Shown here: positions 15,871-24,668 of the stretch, in pieces
Layout of the letters: each line of letters begins with the position of its first letter
Numbering within the stretch: position 1 is the stretch's first letter
Source: SYIM01 sp039800325
GTDB taxonomy: Bacteria > Pseudomonadota > Gammaproteobacteria > Burkholderiales > Burkholderiaceae_E
Assembly (NCBI GenBank): GCA_039800325.1
Contig: JBDLQY010000215.1
Coordinates: 1-34,310 of the forward strand
DNA length: 34,310 nucleotides
Direction: 5' to 3'
Program-made: the position numbers and the translations under genes
The notes under the pieces: generated by a model
Database searches by the model: none
What the model saw: the letters and a program-made list of their open reading frames with translations, nothing else
What the model was told of the DNA's origin: nothing

Positions 15871-17355
15871 TTAACGCAAAAGCTTAGACAGCACATCCAC
15901 GCCGCGCCTTAAAGCCTCAGGTGCAAAACCGCCAAAGCCCAACAGTAGCGCAGGAGGGTGGCAGGCATTCAGCCGAAATCGCGACAAGGGCGCCAGCTCA
16001 ATACCCTGCTCTCGCGCACGCGCCGCGATCCGCTGATCATCCAGGGCCGGGTCAAGCCAGGCCAGGGTCTGTAAGCCCGATTCAGCCGCAGCAACCGATA
16101 CGGCCTGTCCCAGCTGGCGCTGACAGGCCTCCAGCAAGGCTGACTGCCGATCCTGGTAAAGCGCACGCATGCGTCGTACGTGGCGCGCCAGATGCCCGTC
16201 TGCAATGAATCGGGCCAGAACCCGTTGCTCGAGCGCGCTGCCATGCCGGCCTGCCACGGCTCGCGCAGCCACCAGCGGCCCCAGCAAACTGCGCGGCGCC
16301 ACAATGAAACCCACCCGCAGCGATGGAAACAGCACCTTCGAGTAGGTGCCCACGTAAATGACATGCTGTCCGCCATCGAGACCCTGCAGCGAGGGAATCG
16401 GACGTCCTTCGAAGCGATACTCGCTGTCGTAGTCATCCTCAATGACCCAGGCGCTGTGGCGTCGTGCCCAGTCAATCAGCGACAGTCGGCGAGGCAGGCT
16501 CATGGTGACACCCATGGGGAACTGTCGTGACGGACACACAATCAGCACGCTCGGGCCATCGGCAACCGACCTCCCGTCCGGCGGCAGGGATGCACCCTGA
16601 TCATCAACGGCCAGTGCGACCACCTGTAGCCCGGATGCACGAGCGGCCGATAAAGCACCCGGGTAACACGGATCCTCCAGCCCCACGTAGTCACCGGGCG
16701 CGGTGAGAACCCGCAAAAGCAGGTCAAGGGCATGCTGGGCACCTGCGGTAATCACAATGTCATCGGCCCGACATTGCACGCCCCGGGCAATGGCCACATG
16801 CTCGGCGATAGCCTGCCGAAGTTCAGCTTCGCCCTGCGCTTCGGTTTCGCCCAAGAGCGAACCCTGAGCGCCGGCGGACGCAGCCTCTCGAACCAGACGT
16901 GCCTGCAACCGCAACCAGGTATCCAGCGGAAACTGATCCAGCGCCGGATAGTTCACCCGAAATGGCACCGACGGAATCGCCTGGCGAAGCGAGGTCGGCA
17001 CAAAACTAAAGTCATGGCGCGGCTCACGTACGGGCAGACCCGTTGCTCTCGAGACGGAGCCCGAACCCGGTTCACGGGTTCGCACAGGCTGGGCACGACC
17101 GGTGGCAGCCGCGGCAGGCAGAAGCGGCGAAACGTAATGACCGGAACCCCGAAACGCCTTCACATAGCCTTCGGCCTCCAGTCGCGAGTAAGCACTGAGC
17201 ACCGTGTTTCGCGCCAGCCCTTCCTGCGCGGCCAGCGCACGGCTTGAACTCAGCCGCTGCCCCGGACGCAGCGCCCCGCTCAGGATGGCTTCACGCAGAC
17301 GCGCGTAAAGCTGTCCGTGCAGGCTGTCATGACAGGCACCCCCAAGTGGATCCAT
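15871..17355 (-). CDS. MocR-type transcriptional regulator (GntR DNA-binding domain fused to a PLP aminotransferase-like domain)
   Basis: The protein has two domains. A GntR winged helix covers about residues 10-76, with LYARLREAILSGALRPGQRLSSSR and NTVLSAYSRLEAEGYV readable. A fold-type-I aminotransferase domain follows, with YVGTYSKVLFPSLRVGF containing the PLP lysine (Lys340). Such regulators sense PLP or amino compounds and usually control an adjacent, divergent gene set. I chose the ATG at 17355, giving 494 residues, because it has a GGA about ten bases upstream; the in-frame start at 17367 is a TTG. The gene is divergent from the importer and catabolic operon starting at 17540, which is its most likely target. 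The effector is unknown. Confidence 0.93.
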   Translation of the reverse strand: MDPLGGACHDSLHGQLYARLREAILSGALRPGQRLSSSRALAAQEGLARNTVLSAYSRLEAEGYVKAFRGSGHYVSPLLPAAAATGRAQPVRTREPGSGSVSRATGLPVREPRHDFSFVPTSLRQAIPSVPFRVNYPALDQFPLDTWLRLQARLVREAASAGAQGSLLGETEAQGEAELRQAIAEHVAIARGVQCRADDIVITAGAQHALDLLLRVLTAPGDYVGLEDPCYPGALSAARASGLQVVALAVDDQGASLPPDGRSVADGPSVLIVCPSRQFPMGVTMSLPRRLSLIDWARRHSAWVIEDDYDSEYRFEGRPIPSLQGLDGGQHVIYVGTYSKVLFPSLRVGFIVAPRSLLGPLVAARAVAGRHGSALEQRVLARFIADGHLARHVRRMRALYQDRQSALLEACQRQLGQAVSVAAAESGLQTLAWLDPALDDQRIAARAREQGIELAPLSRFRLNACHPPALLLGFGGFAPEALRRGVDVLSKLLR

Positions 17356-17388
17356 CTGATTTTCCAAAACTGGTCCTTGCGGTGCGCC

Positions 17389-17418
17389 ACTATCCCGCTT
17401 AGCCTACGGTGGTTGCAA
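17389..17418 (-). promoter_or_regulatory. Candidate sigma-70 promoter for the mocR-like gene
   Basis: On the minus strand TTGCAA (17418-17413) and GATAGT (17394-17389) are separated by 18 bases. Each matches four of six consensus positions. The predicted start of transcription would lie close to 17382, leaving a short leader before the ATG at 17355. Two ACTGG motifs on the plus strand (17369-17373 and 17421-17425) flank it and might be regulator half-sites. Confidence 0.4.
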
Positions 17419-17539
17419 GCACTGGCTGTCAGATCGACTTGTAATCGCGCGAAAAATGGCACGCCCAATCCGGGCACCACTGCTCAGGGCCAGTACGAAA
17501 TACGGCCGCAGTCGCGCGCAACCTTGGGGAGGAGACATC

Positions 17540-19117
17540 ATGAGCATTCAGCGAATCGTCGCCAAGTTCGCGGCGCTGCTGTTCGGCACGGTGGTATCAG
17601 TGGCCGCGGCACAGACGCCACAGCGAGGCGGTACCCTGCAATCAGCCCTCTGGCCGCAGCCACCGGGCATCGTGCCGGGTCTGTTTTTGCAAGCGCCCGC
17701 ACTACTGCCTGGCACCAAAATGTTTGAGGGCTTACTGACCTACGACTTTGACCTCAAACCGCAACCTATGCTGGCCGAATCCTGGGCCATTTCTGCGGAC
17801 GGTCTCAAGTACACCTTCAAACTGCGCCGCAACGTCACCTGGCACGATGGCAAACCCTTCACGGCCGACGATGTGGTCTTCACCTTCGGTGAGTTTTTGG
17901 TCGACGTGCATCCGCGCTCTAAGGCGGTGTTTCAGCGCACAACAGTCACCAAAGTTGACAGTCATACCGTCGAGTTCAGCCTGAAGGAACCGTTCAGTCC
18001 GCTGATTCGCAGCTTTGATGCCATCGGTGCGCCGGTATTGCCCGCTCACCTCTACAAAGGTACCGATTTCCGCAAAAACCCCAACAATGAAAAACCGGTC
18101 GGTACGGGTCCCTTCGTTTTCAAAGAGTGGAAGCGCGGCGAGTACATTCACCTGGTACGTAATGACAAGTACTGGCGTGAGGGGATGCCGTATCTGGACG
18201 AGATCTACTATCGATTCATTCCTGATGCGGCTTCGCGCGCGCTCGCACTTGAGAGCCAGCAGATTCATCTGGCCACGCAGAACGACCTCGAACTGATCGA
18301 TGCGGCGCGTCTTTCCAAGCTGCCCTATCTGGAGGGCACCCATAAGGGTTGGGAGTGGGGTTCGCCCATCGCCTGGATCGAAATGAATCTGCGCAAACCG
18401 CCTTTCAACGACCCACGTTTCCGGCAGGCTGTGCTGCACGCGCTTGACCGTAATCAGTTCCGTACCAATATTTTTCAGGGCTTTGCCAAAGTCGCCACCG
18501 GACCCGTGCATTCCAGCTCGCCCTACTACGAGCCCAATGTTCGTCAGTACGACTTCAACCCCGCCAAGGCCGAGGCGCTTCTTGATGAGATGGGTCTGAA
18601 GAAAGGCGCCAATGGCGTGCGTACTTCGATCAAGCTGCTGGGACTGCCCTATGGCGAGGTCTGGAATCGTGCGGCCGAAAGCACGCGCCAGGCGCTGCGC
18701 CGGGTCGGTATCGAGGTGGTACTCGAGTCCACCGATGCGGCAGGCTGGGTCAAGCGGCTGGGTGACTGGGAGTTCGAAATGATCATGACCTTCCTCACCA
18801 CCTTGTCGGATCCGGCACTGGGGGTCTCGCGCACCTTCATGAGCGACAACCAGCGTAAGGGCGTGCCCTTCACCAACGAGGCGGGCTACAACAATCCCAA
18901 GGTTGACGATCTGTTCCGCCGGGCGGCCTCTGAAATCGACGACACCAAGCGTAAGCAGCTGTATTCCGAAGTACAGAAGGCGCTGGTCGATGATGCTGCC
19001 CTCGCCTGGCTGGTCGAGTTGCAGTGGCCTACGGTCATGAACCGCAAGCTTCGCAATGCGGTCATCAATGGCTTGGGGCCCAACAGCAACTTCGCAGAGG
19101 CCTGGCTGGCCAAGTAA
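17540..19117 (+). CDS. ABC transporter substrate-binding protein, peptide/opine family 5 (DppA-like)
   Basis: The 525-residue periplasmic protein has a Sec signal peptide (about residues 1-25, ending VAAAQT). The SBP family-5 architecture then follows: RGGTLQSALWPQPP, MLAESWAISADGLKYTFKLRRNVTWHDGKPFTADDVVFTF and GTGPFVFKEWKRGEYIHLVRN. These are the hallmarks of DppA/OppA-type proteins that bind peptides, opines, nickel or glycosides. The ATG at 17540 has an excellent GGGGAGGAG ribosome-binding site; an upstream in-frame start at 17456 would bury the signal peptide. It is the first gene of the ten-gene plus-strand operon and is followed at once by the permease. The ligand is unknown, but the downstream enzymes suggest an amide-containing, perhaps sugar- or cyclitol-like compound. 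Confidence 0.94.
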   Translation: MSIQRIVAKFAALLFGTVVSVAAAQTPQRGGTLQSALWPQPPGIVPGLFLQAPALLPGTKMFEGLLTYDFDLKPQPMLAESWAISADGLKYTFKLRRNVTWHDGKPFTADDVVFTFGEFLVDVHPRSKAVFQRTTVTKVDSHTVEFSLKEPFSPLIRSFDAIGAPVLPAHLYKGTDFRKNPNNEKPVGTGPFVFKEWKRGEYIHLVRNDKYWREGMPYLDEIYYRFIPDAASRALALESQQIHLATQNDLELIDAARLSKLPYLEGTHKGWEWGSPIAWIEMNLRKPPFNDPRFRQAVLHALDRNQFRTNIFQGFAKVATGPVHSSSPYYEPNVRQYDFNPAKAEALLDEMGLKKGANGVRTSIKLLGLPYGEVWNRAAESTRQALRRVGIEVVLESTDAAGWVKRLGDWEFEMIMTFLTTLSDPALGVSRTFMSDNQRKGVPFTNEAGYNNPKVDDLFRRAASEIDDTKRKQLYSEVQKALVDDAALAWLVELQWPTVMNRKLRNAVINGLGPNSNFAEAWLAK

Positions 19118-20089
19118 TTGCGACTACTCGCGCCGATCCTCGCCTGGCTGCCGCGTGCACTGCTCACGCTGGCAGCCATCGGCCTGCTGAATTTCACCCT
19201 CATCCGGCTTGCGCCGGGTGATCCGGTGTCGGTCATCGCGGGTGAAAGCGGCGCGGCTGACCCCGCCTTCATTGAGCGTGTGCGTGCTGAGTACGGTCTC
19301 GACAAGCCCCTGCCGGTGCAGATGCTCACTTATCTGGGGCGACTGGCCAGCTTCGATCTGGGTGTCAGCTACCGCGGCAGTCAACCGGTCACAACCCTGA
19401 TCGGCGAACGTATTCCGGCTACGATGATTCTTACGGGCAGTGCCCTGCTGGTAGCTGTGCTGGCGGGCACTGTGCTGGGTATTCTAGCGGCCCGTCGACG
19501 CGGCGGGCTGTTAGACCTGAGCATCGGATCGAGCGCGATGTTTTTCTATGCCATGCCTGTTTTCTGGGTTGGCATGCTGCTGGTACTGATTTTTTCAGTG
19601 GGACTGGGCTGGTTTCCCGCCTTTGGCATGAAGTCGCTGGTGCCGCGTGCGGGCGCCCCTGTGTGGCTGGACATGCTGCACCATCTGGTATTGCCCAGCC
19701 TCACGCTGGCGCTTTTTTACCTGGCCGTCTACGTGCGGCTGGCTCGCACATCGACACTCGAAGTGCTCAATCGCGATTTTGTCCGAACCGCGCGCGCCAA
19801 AGGGCTGACCGAAACCCAAGTGATGCGCGGTCACGTCCTCAGAAATGCGCTCTTGCCCATCGTCACCATGGTGGGTCTGCAGACCGGACATCTGCTAGGA
19901 GGCGCCGTGGTCGTCGAGACGGTTTTCGCGTGGCCGGGCATTGGCCGGTTGGCCTTCGACGCACTGCTGCAGCGCGATTACACCGTCATTCTGGGCGTTT
20001 TCTTTATTTCATCAGTCATGGTGGTGGTGTCTAATCTCGTCACAGATCTGGTGCTGCGCGTGGTTGATCCACGCATTGGACGCGCATGA
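19118..20089 (+). CDS. ABC transporter permease, DppB type
   Basis: The 323-residue inner-membrane permease has the DppB layout: an N-terminal helix ending in NFTLIRLAPGDPVSV, the periplasmic YGLDKPLPVQ segment, and the EAA-type cytoplasmic loop (FVRTARAKGLTETQVMRGHVLRNALLP) that contacts the ATPase. The only start that fits the family N-terminus is a TTG directly after the binding-protein stop (TAATTG at 19115-19120), so translation is probably coupled. No in-frame ATG or GTG lies close by. The last four bases overlap the next permease gene (ATGA at 20086). Confidence 0.94.
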   Translation: MRLLAPILAWLPRALLTLAAIGLLNFTLIRLAPGDPVSVIAGESGAADPAFIERVRAEYGLDKPLPVQMLTYLGRLASFDLGVSYRGSQPVTTLIGERIPATMILTGSALLVAVLAGTVLGILAARRRGGLLDLSIGSSAMFFYAMPVFWVGMLLVLIFSVGLGWFPAFGMKSLVPRAGAPVWLDMLHHLVLPSLTLALFYLAVYVRLARTSTLEVLNRDFVRTARAKGLTETQVMRGHVLRNALLPIVTMVGLQTGHLLGGAVVVETVFAWPGIGRLAFDALLQRDYTVILGVFFISSVMVVVSNLVTDLVLRVVDPRIGRA

Positions 20090-20934
20090 CGCAGGCGCTA
20101 CAGCGATTGACGCATCACTGGCGACTAACCGTGGGCTGCGCAGTGCTGGCCTTGATCACGGCGGCAGCGCTGCTCGCCCCCTGGGTTGCTCCGTATGATC
20201 CATGGGCTTTGCTAGGCCCCCCGATGACGGCACCGGGTGGCGACTATCTGCTGGGCACCGACCTTTTAGGCCGGGATTTGTTGTCGGGACTGATTCATGG
20301 GGCGCGCGTTTCGCTTCTGGTCGGTCTGACCTCAAGTCTATGCGCCATCCTGATTGGCTGCTCTGTGGGCGCTATTGCGGGTTACTTCGGCGGCCTGATC
20401 GACCGACTGTTCATGCGTATAACGGAGTTTTTTCAGGTCATTCCATCGTTTCTGTTTGCCATCCTTCTCGTGGCCATCATGACGCCGGGCCTGAAAAGCG
20501 TGATCGTGGCCATTGCACTGGTCACCTGGCCGCCCGTGGCGCGGTTGATGCGCGCTGAATTTCTCAGCCTGCGCAGCCGCGAATTTGTAGAAGCCGCGCA
20601 CTCACTGGGTTTGTCTCATACGCAGATCATCCTGCGTGAAATCCTGCCCAATGCGCTGCCCCCTGTGGTCGCGGTGGGATCGCTGATGGTGGCTACCGCC
20701 ATTCTGACCGAGGCCTCACTCAGCTTTCTGGGACTGGCTGATCCGAATCTGATCAGCTGGGGCTACCTCATCGGTGCATCAAGACCTGTGTTTCGCCAGG
20801 CCTGGTGGCTCAGCGTCTTACCCGGACTGTGCCTGTTCGTTACCGTACTAGCGGTCAATCTCGTTGCCGATGGGCTGAGCGACGCGCGTAATCCGCTACT
20901 GCGTCGGCGGGCTGCGCAAAAGGTACCGACATGA
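20086..20934 (+). CDS. ABC transporter permease, DppC type
   Basis: The 282-residue inner-membrane permease is the DppC partner. It shows LAPWVAPYDPWALLGPPMTAPGGDYLLGTDLLGRDLLSGLIHGAR, the family signature before the transport domain. The EAA loop is SREFVEAAHSLGLSHTQIILREILPNALP, and EASLSFLGLADPNLISWG follows. It overlaps the DppB-type gene by four bases, and the ATPase gene starts ten bases later. With the preceding and following genes it completes an importer for the SBP-5 ligand. Confidence 0.95.
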   Translation: MTQALQRLTHHWRLTVGCAVLALITAAALLAPWVAPYDPWALLGPPMTAPGGDYLLGTDLLGRDLLSGLIHGARVSLLVGLTSSLCAILIGCSVGAIAGYFGGLIDRLFMRITEFFQVIPSFLFAILLVAIMTPGLKSVIVAIALVTWPPVARLMRAEFLSLRSREFVEAAHSLGLSHTQIILREILPNALPPVVAVGSLMVATAILTEASLSFLGLADPNLISWGYLIGASRPVFRQAWWLSVLPGLCLFVTVLAVNLVADGLSDARNPLLRRRAAQKVPT

Positions 20935-20944
20935 GGGTATCGGC

Positions 20945-22639
20945 ATGAGGCCCGTGTCCGCAGACGCAAAACAGATGCGCGCAGCGCCTATTGCAGAGCC
21001 AGCCGTCGCCACCGCGCAGGCGGCGCTGCTCGAGGTGCGAAACCTGAATATTGCCCTGCCGTCCGGCGGTGATCGCGCACTCGCGGTTGACAAGCTGTCC
21101 ATGCGGATTAATGGCGGGCAGACCCTGTGTGTGGTGGGCGAGTCGGGCTCGGGCAAATCGCTTGCAGCGGCTGCGCTGGTGAGGCTGATGCCTTCACCCG
21201 AAGTGCGCATTCAATCAGGCGAAATCCTGTTGGAAGGCCGCGATATTCTGCGCATGAGCGAACGCGAACTACTAGCGGTACGCGGCCGACGAATTGGTTA
21301 TATCTTTCAGGATCCCCTGTCCTGTCTGAATCCGCTCGAGCGGGTGGGGCACCAGATTCGCGAGGTGCTTGACCGGCATGACTGGGCTGGTGACCGCCAG
21401 GGGCGCATGTTGCAGTTGCTACACGATGTCGGCCTGCCCGACCCCAGTGTGCTGGCGATGAAATACCCCTGGCAACTGTCGGGCGGTCAGCGACAGCGGG
21501 TCATGATCGCCATCGCTATCGCAGCCGACCCGGCTGTTCTGATTGCCGACGAACCCACCACCGCGCTTGATGTAACCACGCAGGCGCAGATCCTCGCGCT
21601 GCTGCGCGGCCTGCAGCAACGACTGGGCCTGGGTCTTTTGCTGATCACCCACGATTTCGGCGTGGTCGCAGAGATGGCCGATGAGGTGCTGGTGCTCAAA
21701 GATGGGCTCACCATGGAGCGCGGCACCGCGACCCAGGTACTGGGTGCGCCTCGCGCCGATTACACCCAGCGACTGCTCAAGGCGGTGCCCGCACTTGCCG
21801 CACGCCCCCAACGCGCCAAGGCTGAAACGCTGCTGCGGGCACAGGCACTCACAAAACGCTGGCCTGGCACGGGCAGCTGGTGGCGCAAGAGCCCGCCCAC
21901 GCTTGCGGTCAACGACGTCAGCATTGATCTTGCCGCCGGAGAAACACTGGCGGTGGTGGGCGAGTCAGGATCGGGAAAATCGACCCTGGCCCGTGTGCTG
22001 GCCAGACTCACCACCCGTGATGCGGGCACGGCACAGATCGCCGACACACCGGGCGACTATCTGCAAGCACAGGGCGAACAGTTGCGGGCCCTCAGGCGCG
22101 TCATCCAGGTCGTCTTTCAAGACCCTTATGCGTCTCTGAACCCGCGACGCACCGTCGGCGAAAGCATCGCAGCCGGGCCTGTGGCGGCCGGAGTACCGCG
22201 CGCCCAGGCTCTGGCCAAGGCGGCCGAGCTACTGGCTCGGGTGCGTCTGGATGCGGGTTCGATTCATCGCTATCCCAATGAATTTTCCGGTGGTCAACGC
22301 CAGCGCATCGTAATCGCTCGAGCACTGGCCATGCAGCCCCGACTGTTGATTGCCGATGAACCGGTTTCCGCTCTGGACGTGTCGGTACAGGCGGAAATTC
22401 TCGACCTGCTGGACGAAATTCAAGCGCGTGAACGCATAGGCATGATTTTCATCACGCATGACTTGCGCGTGGCCTCGCGCATGGCCGATCGCATCATGGT
22501 CATGAATCGCGGCCGCGTGGTCGAAGTCGGATTGACCGAGGAAATTCTGAATTCGCCCCGTCACGATTACACCCGTGAATTACTTGCCGCCATACCGCGC
22601 ATTGAAGCTGCAACAAAAGCCCGCACGACCCCTGACTGA
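20945..22639 (+). CDS. Fused two-domain ABC transporter ATPase (DppD-DppF type)
   Basis: This 564-residue cytoplasmic protein joins both ATPases of a peptide-type importer in one chain. Domain 1 (about residues 28-290) has Walker A GESGSGKS (65-72), signature LSGGQRQRV and Walker B VLIADEPTTALD. Domain 2 (about 300-560) has GESGSGKSTLA, FSGGQRQRIVIA and LLIADEPVSALD. Each domain carries the oligopeptide-transporter C-terminal segment; RADYTQRLLKAVP and RHDYTRELLAAIP are readable. Fused DppD-DppF proteins are known (for example GsiA/YejF-like). Both nucleotide sites appear intact. The ATG at 20945 is ten bases after the permease stop, and the ThDP enzyme starts 18 bases after this gene. Confidence 0.95.
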   Translation: MRPVSADAKQMRAAPIAEPAVATAQAALLEVRNLNIALPSGGDRALAVDKLSMRINGGQTLCVVGESGSGKSLAAAALVRLMPSPEVRIQSGEILLEGRDILRMSERELLAVRGRRIGYIFQDPLSCLNPLERVGHQIREVLDRHDWAGDRQGRMLQLLHDVGLPDPSVLAMKYPWQLSGGQRQRVMIAIAIAADPAVLIADEPTTALDVTTQAQILALLRGLQQRLGLGLLLITHDFGVVAEMADEVLVLKDGLTMERGTATQVLGAPRADYTQRLLKAVPALAARPQRAKAETLLRAQALTKRWPGTGSWWRKSPPTLAVNDVSIDLAAGETLAVVGESGSGKSTLARVLARLTTRDAGTAQIADTPGDYLQAQGEQLRALRRVIQVVFQDPYASLNPRRTVGESIAAGPVAAGVPRAQALAKAAELLARVRLDAGSIHRYPNEFSGGQRQRIVIARALAMQPRLLIADEPVSALDVSVQAEILDLLDEIQARERIGMIFITHDLRVASRMADRIMVMNRGRVVEVGLTEEILNSPRHDYTRELLAAIPRIEAATKARTTPD

Positions 22640-22657
22640 AGCGCACGGAGAATCCGA

Positions 22658-24346
22658 ATGAGCGATCCCATTGGCCCCTGGCGGGCCGTCGTCGAATCCT
22701 TGAAGGCCGAGGGTGTAACCCATGTATTCGGCCTACCCGGCAACCCCAAGCATCTGCTCTACGACCTGATGGATCACTCGGGCATCGAGTTTGTACTGAT
22801 GCGCGACGAAAAATCGGCCGTGGCCTGTGCCTATGCCTGGGGACGTCTCACCGGAGAACCCGGTGTGGTGTTCTCAAACCCCGGCCCCGGCATCACCAAC
22901 CTGGTCACTGGCCTTTTAGAAGCCACCTGTGGATCGGTCCCCATGGTGGCGATCGCCAACGGTGTTGTTCAACTGCAGGAAGGCATGGGCGCCTTCCAGG
23001 AACTGGACACCCGAACCCTCATGAAGCCAGTCACCAAGTGGATGGAGCGGGTTGGCGATGCCCGCCGCGTTCCGTGGGTGATGCAGCGCGCCTTCAGCGT
23101 GGCGCGTAACGGTCGTCCTGGTGCTGTGTTTGTTGAGATCCCCTCTGACCTCGCCGATCATCGGGTCATCATGCCAAGCGCCCGCAAATCAACCGCCATG
23201 CTGCGCAGCCGGCCCGACGCTCAGGCGGTCGCGCAGGCAGCAAAGCTGCTCGCCGGTGCGCGGCAGCCCATCATCGTCTGTGGCGGCGGCTCGGTTATTT
23301 CAGGCGCGTTTTCCGAGGTAGCACGGCTGGCGGACCGTCTGGGAGCGGCTGTATTCACCACACCGAGCGGACGCGGCATCTATCCAGAAGACGGTCCGAA
23401 CGCATTGGGCCAGATCGGCCTTTACTTCACTGAAGCGGGCAAGTCCTGGTACGACCAGGCTGATGTCATGCTGGTACTGGGCTCGCGGCTTGAAGCCTTC
23501 AGCACCAATAGCTGGTCTCTATACCCCAAGGGCGCCCAGATGATTCAGGTCGACAACGACCCCCTGGCCATTGGCATGAACTGGGATCCGGCCATTGGCC
23601 TGGTGGGCGACATCTGCCTGGCTGCGCGTGACCTCGAGCATGAACTCGATCGCCTGGGACAGCGTCGTGACGAGCCACGCGCACAACGCCTGGCCAAAAC
23701 CAGCCGCGACTTCACCGAAGCCTGCCTGGCTGATGCCCGACAGCCTCATCAACCCATACGAACCCGGCAGCTGCTCGAGTCGGTCAATCGCATCTTCGGT
23801 CACGACACCATCCTCATGAAGGAAAATGGCGGCGCCGACCTGTGGTGCTATTACTGGCCCTACTATCGCGTGCTCGATACGGGCGACTGCGTACCCATGG
23901 CCGAACAGACTGCCATGGGCATGGGCGCTATCGGCGCCATTGCAGCGCGCATGGCCAAGCCACACAAACAGGTCGTGTGCTTTGTGGGCGATGGTGCCAT
24001 GCAGATGTCAATTGTCGAGCTGGCCACCGCCGCCGAATGGAAATGTGGTGTCACCTGGATCGTGCTTAACAATCAGGCCTTCGGCTGGGTTCAGTATAAC
24101 CAGGTGCTGACGCAGCGTCCTCATCGCTGGACTGGCTTTGAAGTTGGAGCCGATTTTGCTGCGATTGCGCGCGCTCAAGGGTGTCACGGTATCCTGGTCG
24201 AAGACCCATCGAAAGTGGATGAAGCTGTCCAAAAAGCCAAAGAGCTCAACGCGCAGGGTATTCCGGTGCTGATTGATGTCCGCATCGCACGCCACGATTA
24301 CTATCAGCATTTCGAACGCATTCACCATGAGCGACTCGAGCACTGA
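22658..24346 (+). CDS. Thiamine-diphosphate-dependent enzyme of the acetolactate synthase / benzoylformate decarboxylase superfamily
   Basis: The 562-residue protein has the Pyr-central-PP domain order. In the first domain VFGLPGNPKHLLYDLM precedes the catalytic glutamate, Glu51 (MRDEKSAVACAYAWGRLTGEPGV). In the last domain GDGAMQMSIVELATAAEWKCGVTWIVLNNQ is the ThDP/Mg2+-binding motif (GDG...NN). The family includes carboligases, decarboxylases and IolD-type diketone hydrolases, which act on 2-keto acids or diketones; the exact reaction is not evident. A good CGGAG ribosome-binding site precedes the ATG. The last 20 bases overlap the DMFase small-subunit gene, which argues for a shared function. 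I do not assign it to acetolactate synthase proper because there is no partner regulatory subunit and the context is catabolic. Confidence 0.9.
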   Translation: MSDPIGPWRAVVESLKAEGVTHVFGLPGNPKHLLYDLMDHSGIEFVLMRDEKSAVACAYAWGRLTGEPGVVFSNPGPGITNLVTGLLEATCGSVPMVAIANGVVQLQEGMGAFQELDTRTLMKPVTKWMERVGDARRVPWVMQRAFSVARNGRPGAVFVEIPSDLADHRVIMPSARKSTAMLRSRPDAQAVAQAAKLLAGARQPIIVCGGGSVISGAFSEVARLADRLGAAVFTTPSGRGIYPEDGPNALGQIGLYFTEAGKSWYDQADVMLVLGSRLEAFSTNSWSLYPKGAQMIQVDNDPLAIGMNWDPAIGLVGDICLAARDLEHELDRLGQRRDEPRAQRLAKTSRDFTEACLADARQPHQPIRTRQLLESVNRIFGHDTILMKENGGADLWCYYWPYYRVLDTGDCVPMAEQTAMGMGAIGAIAARMAKPHKQVVCFVGDGAMQMSIVELATAAEWKCGVTWIVLNNQAFGWVQYNQVLTQRPHRWTGFEVGADFAAIARAQGCHGILVEDPSKVDEAVQKAKELNAQGIPVLIDVRIARHDYYQHFERIHHERLEH

Positions 24347-24668
24347 CGTCAACACGCGCGACGCCCGGCAACAACGATCGCGCGAGCGGGCGCTCATTGC
24401 ACGATTCAAGGCCGCACCCCTTGGGCCTTATGATCCCGAGCTGCTGGCCTTCCTGCAGCCCTTGCGCAATCTTCCCGGCCGCGGCAAACACGCGCTGATG
24501 CGCATGCCTGTGCGCGGCGGCTACACCTTGGTTCGTCTCGGTGACCGCTCCAATCCGGTCGAAATCGTGGGCGGATTTTATGACTCGCTGGCCGATGCCG
24601 AGTGGGCCGTATTTCGCGCACGCTGGATGAGTCTTCACGGCTGGGATCCGGAGAGTAGCAATGAGTGA
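24327..24668 (+). CDS. N,N-dimethylformamidase-type small (alpha) subunit
   Basis: The 113-residue protein resembles the small subunit of DMFase, which is about 130 residues. The pattern is a charged N-terminal helix, then FKAAPLGPYDPELLAFLQPLR, GKHALMRMPVRGGYTLVRLGDR, and a C-terminal FYDSLADAEWAVFRARW helix. In characterised DMFase this subunit caps the large subunit and is needed for stability. I took the ATG at 24327, which overlaps the ThDP gene by 20 bases; an earlier in-frame start at 24273 would lengthen the overlap and looks like read-through of the other frame. No strong ribosome-binding site is visible, so coupled translation is likely. It overlaps the large-subunit gene by eight bases. 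Identification rests on the pairing with the large subunit as much as on the sequence. Confidence 0.8.
   Translation: MSDSSTDVNTRDARQQRSRERALIARFKAAPLGPYDPELLAFLQPLRNLPGRGKHALMRMPVRGGYTLVRLGDRSNPVEIVGGFYDSLADAEWAVFRARWMSLHGWDPESSNE

Noticed and set aside
17456..17539. Longer start for the SBP-5 protein
   Set aside because: The added 28 residues would come before a normal signal peptide, and the ATG at 17540 has a near-perfect ribosome-binding site.
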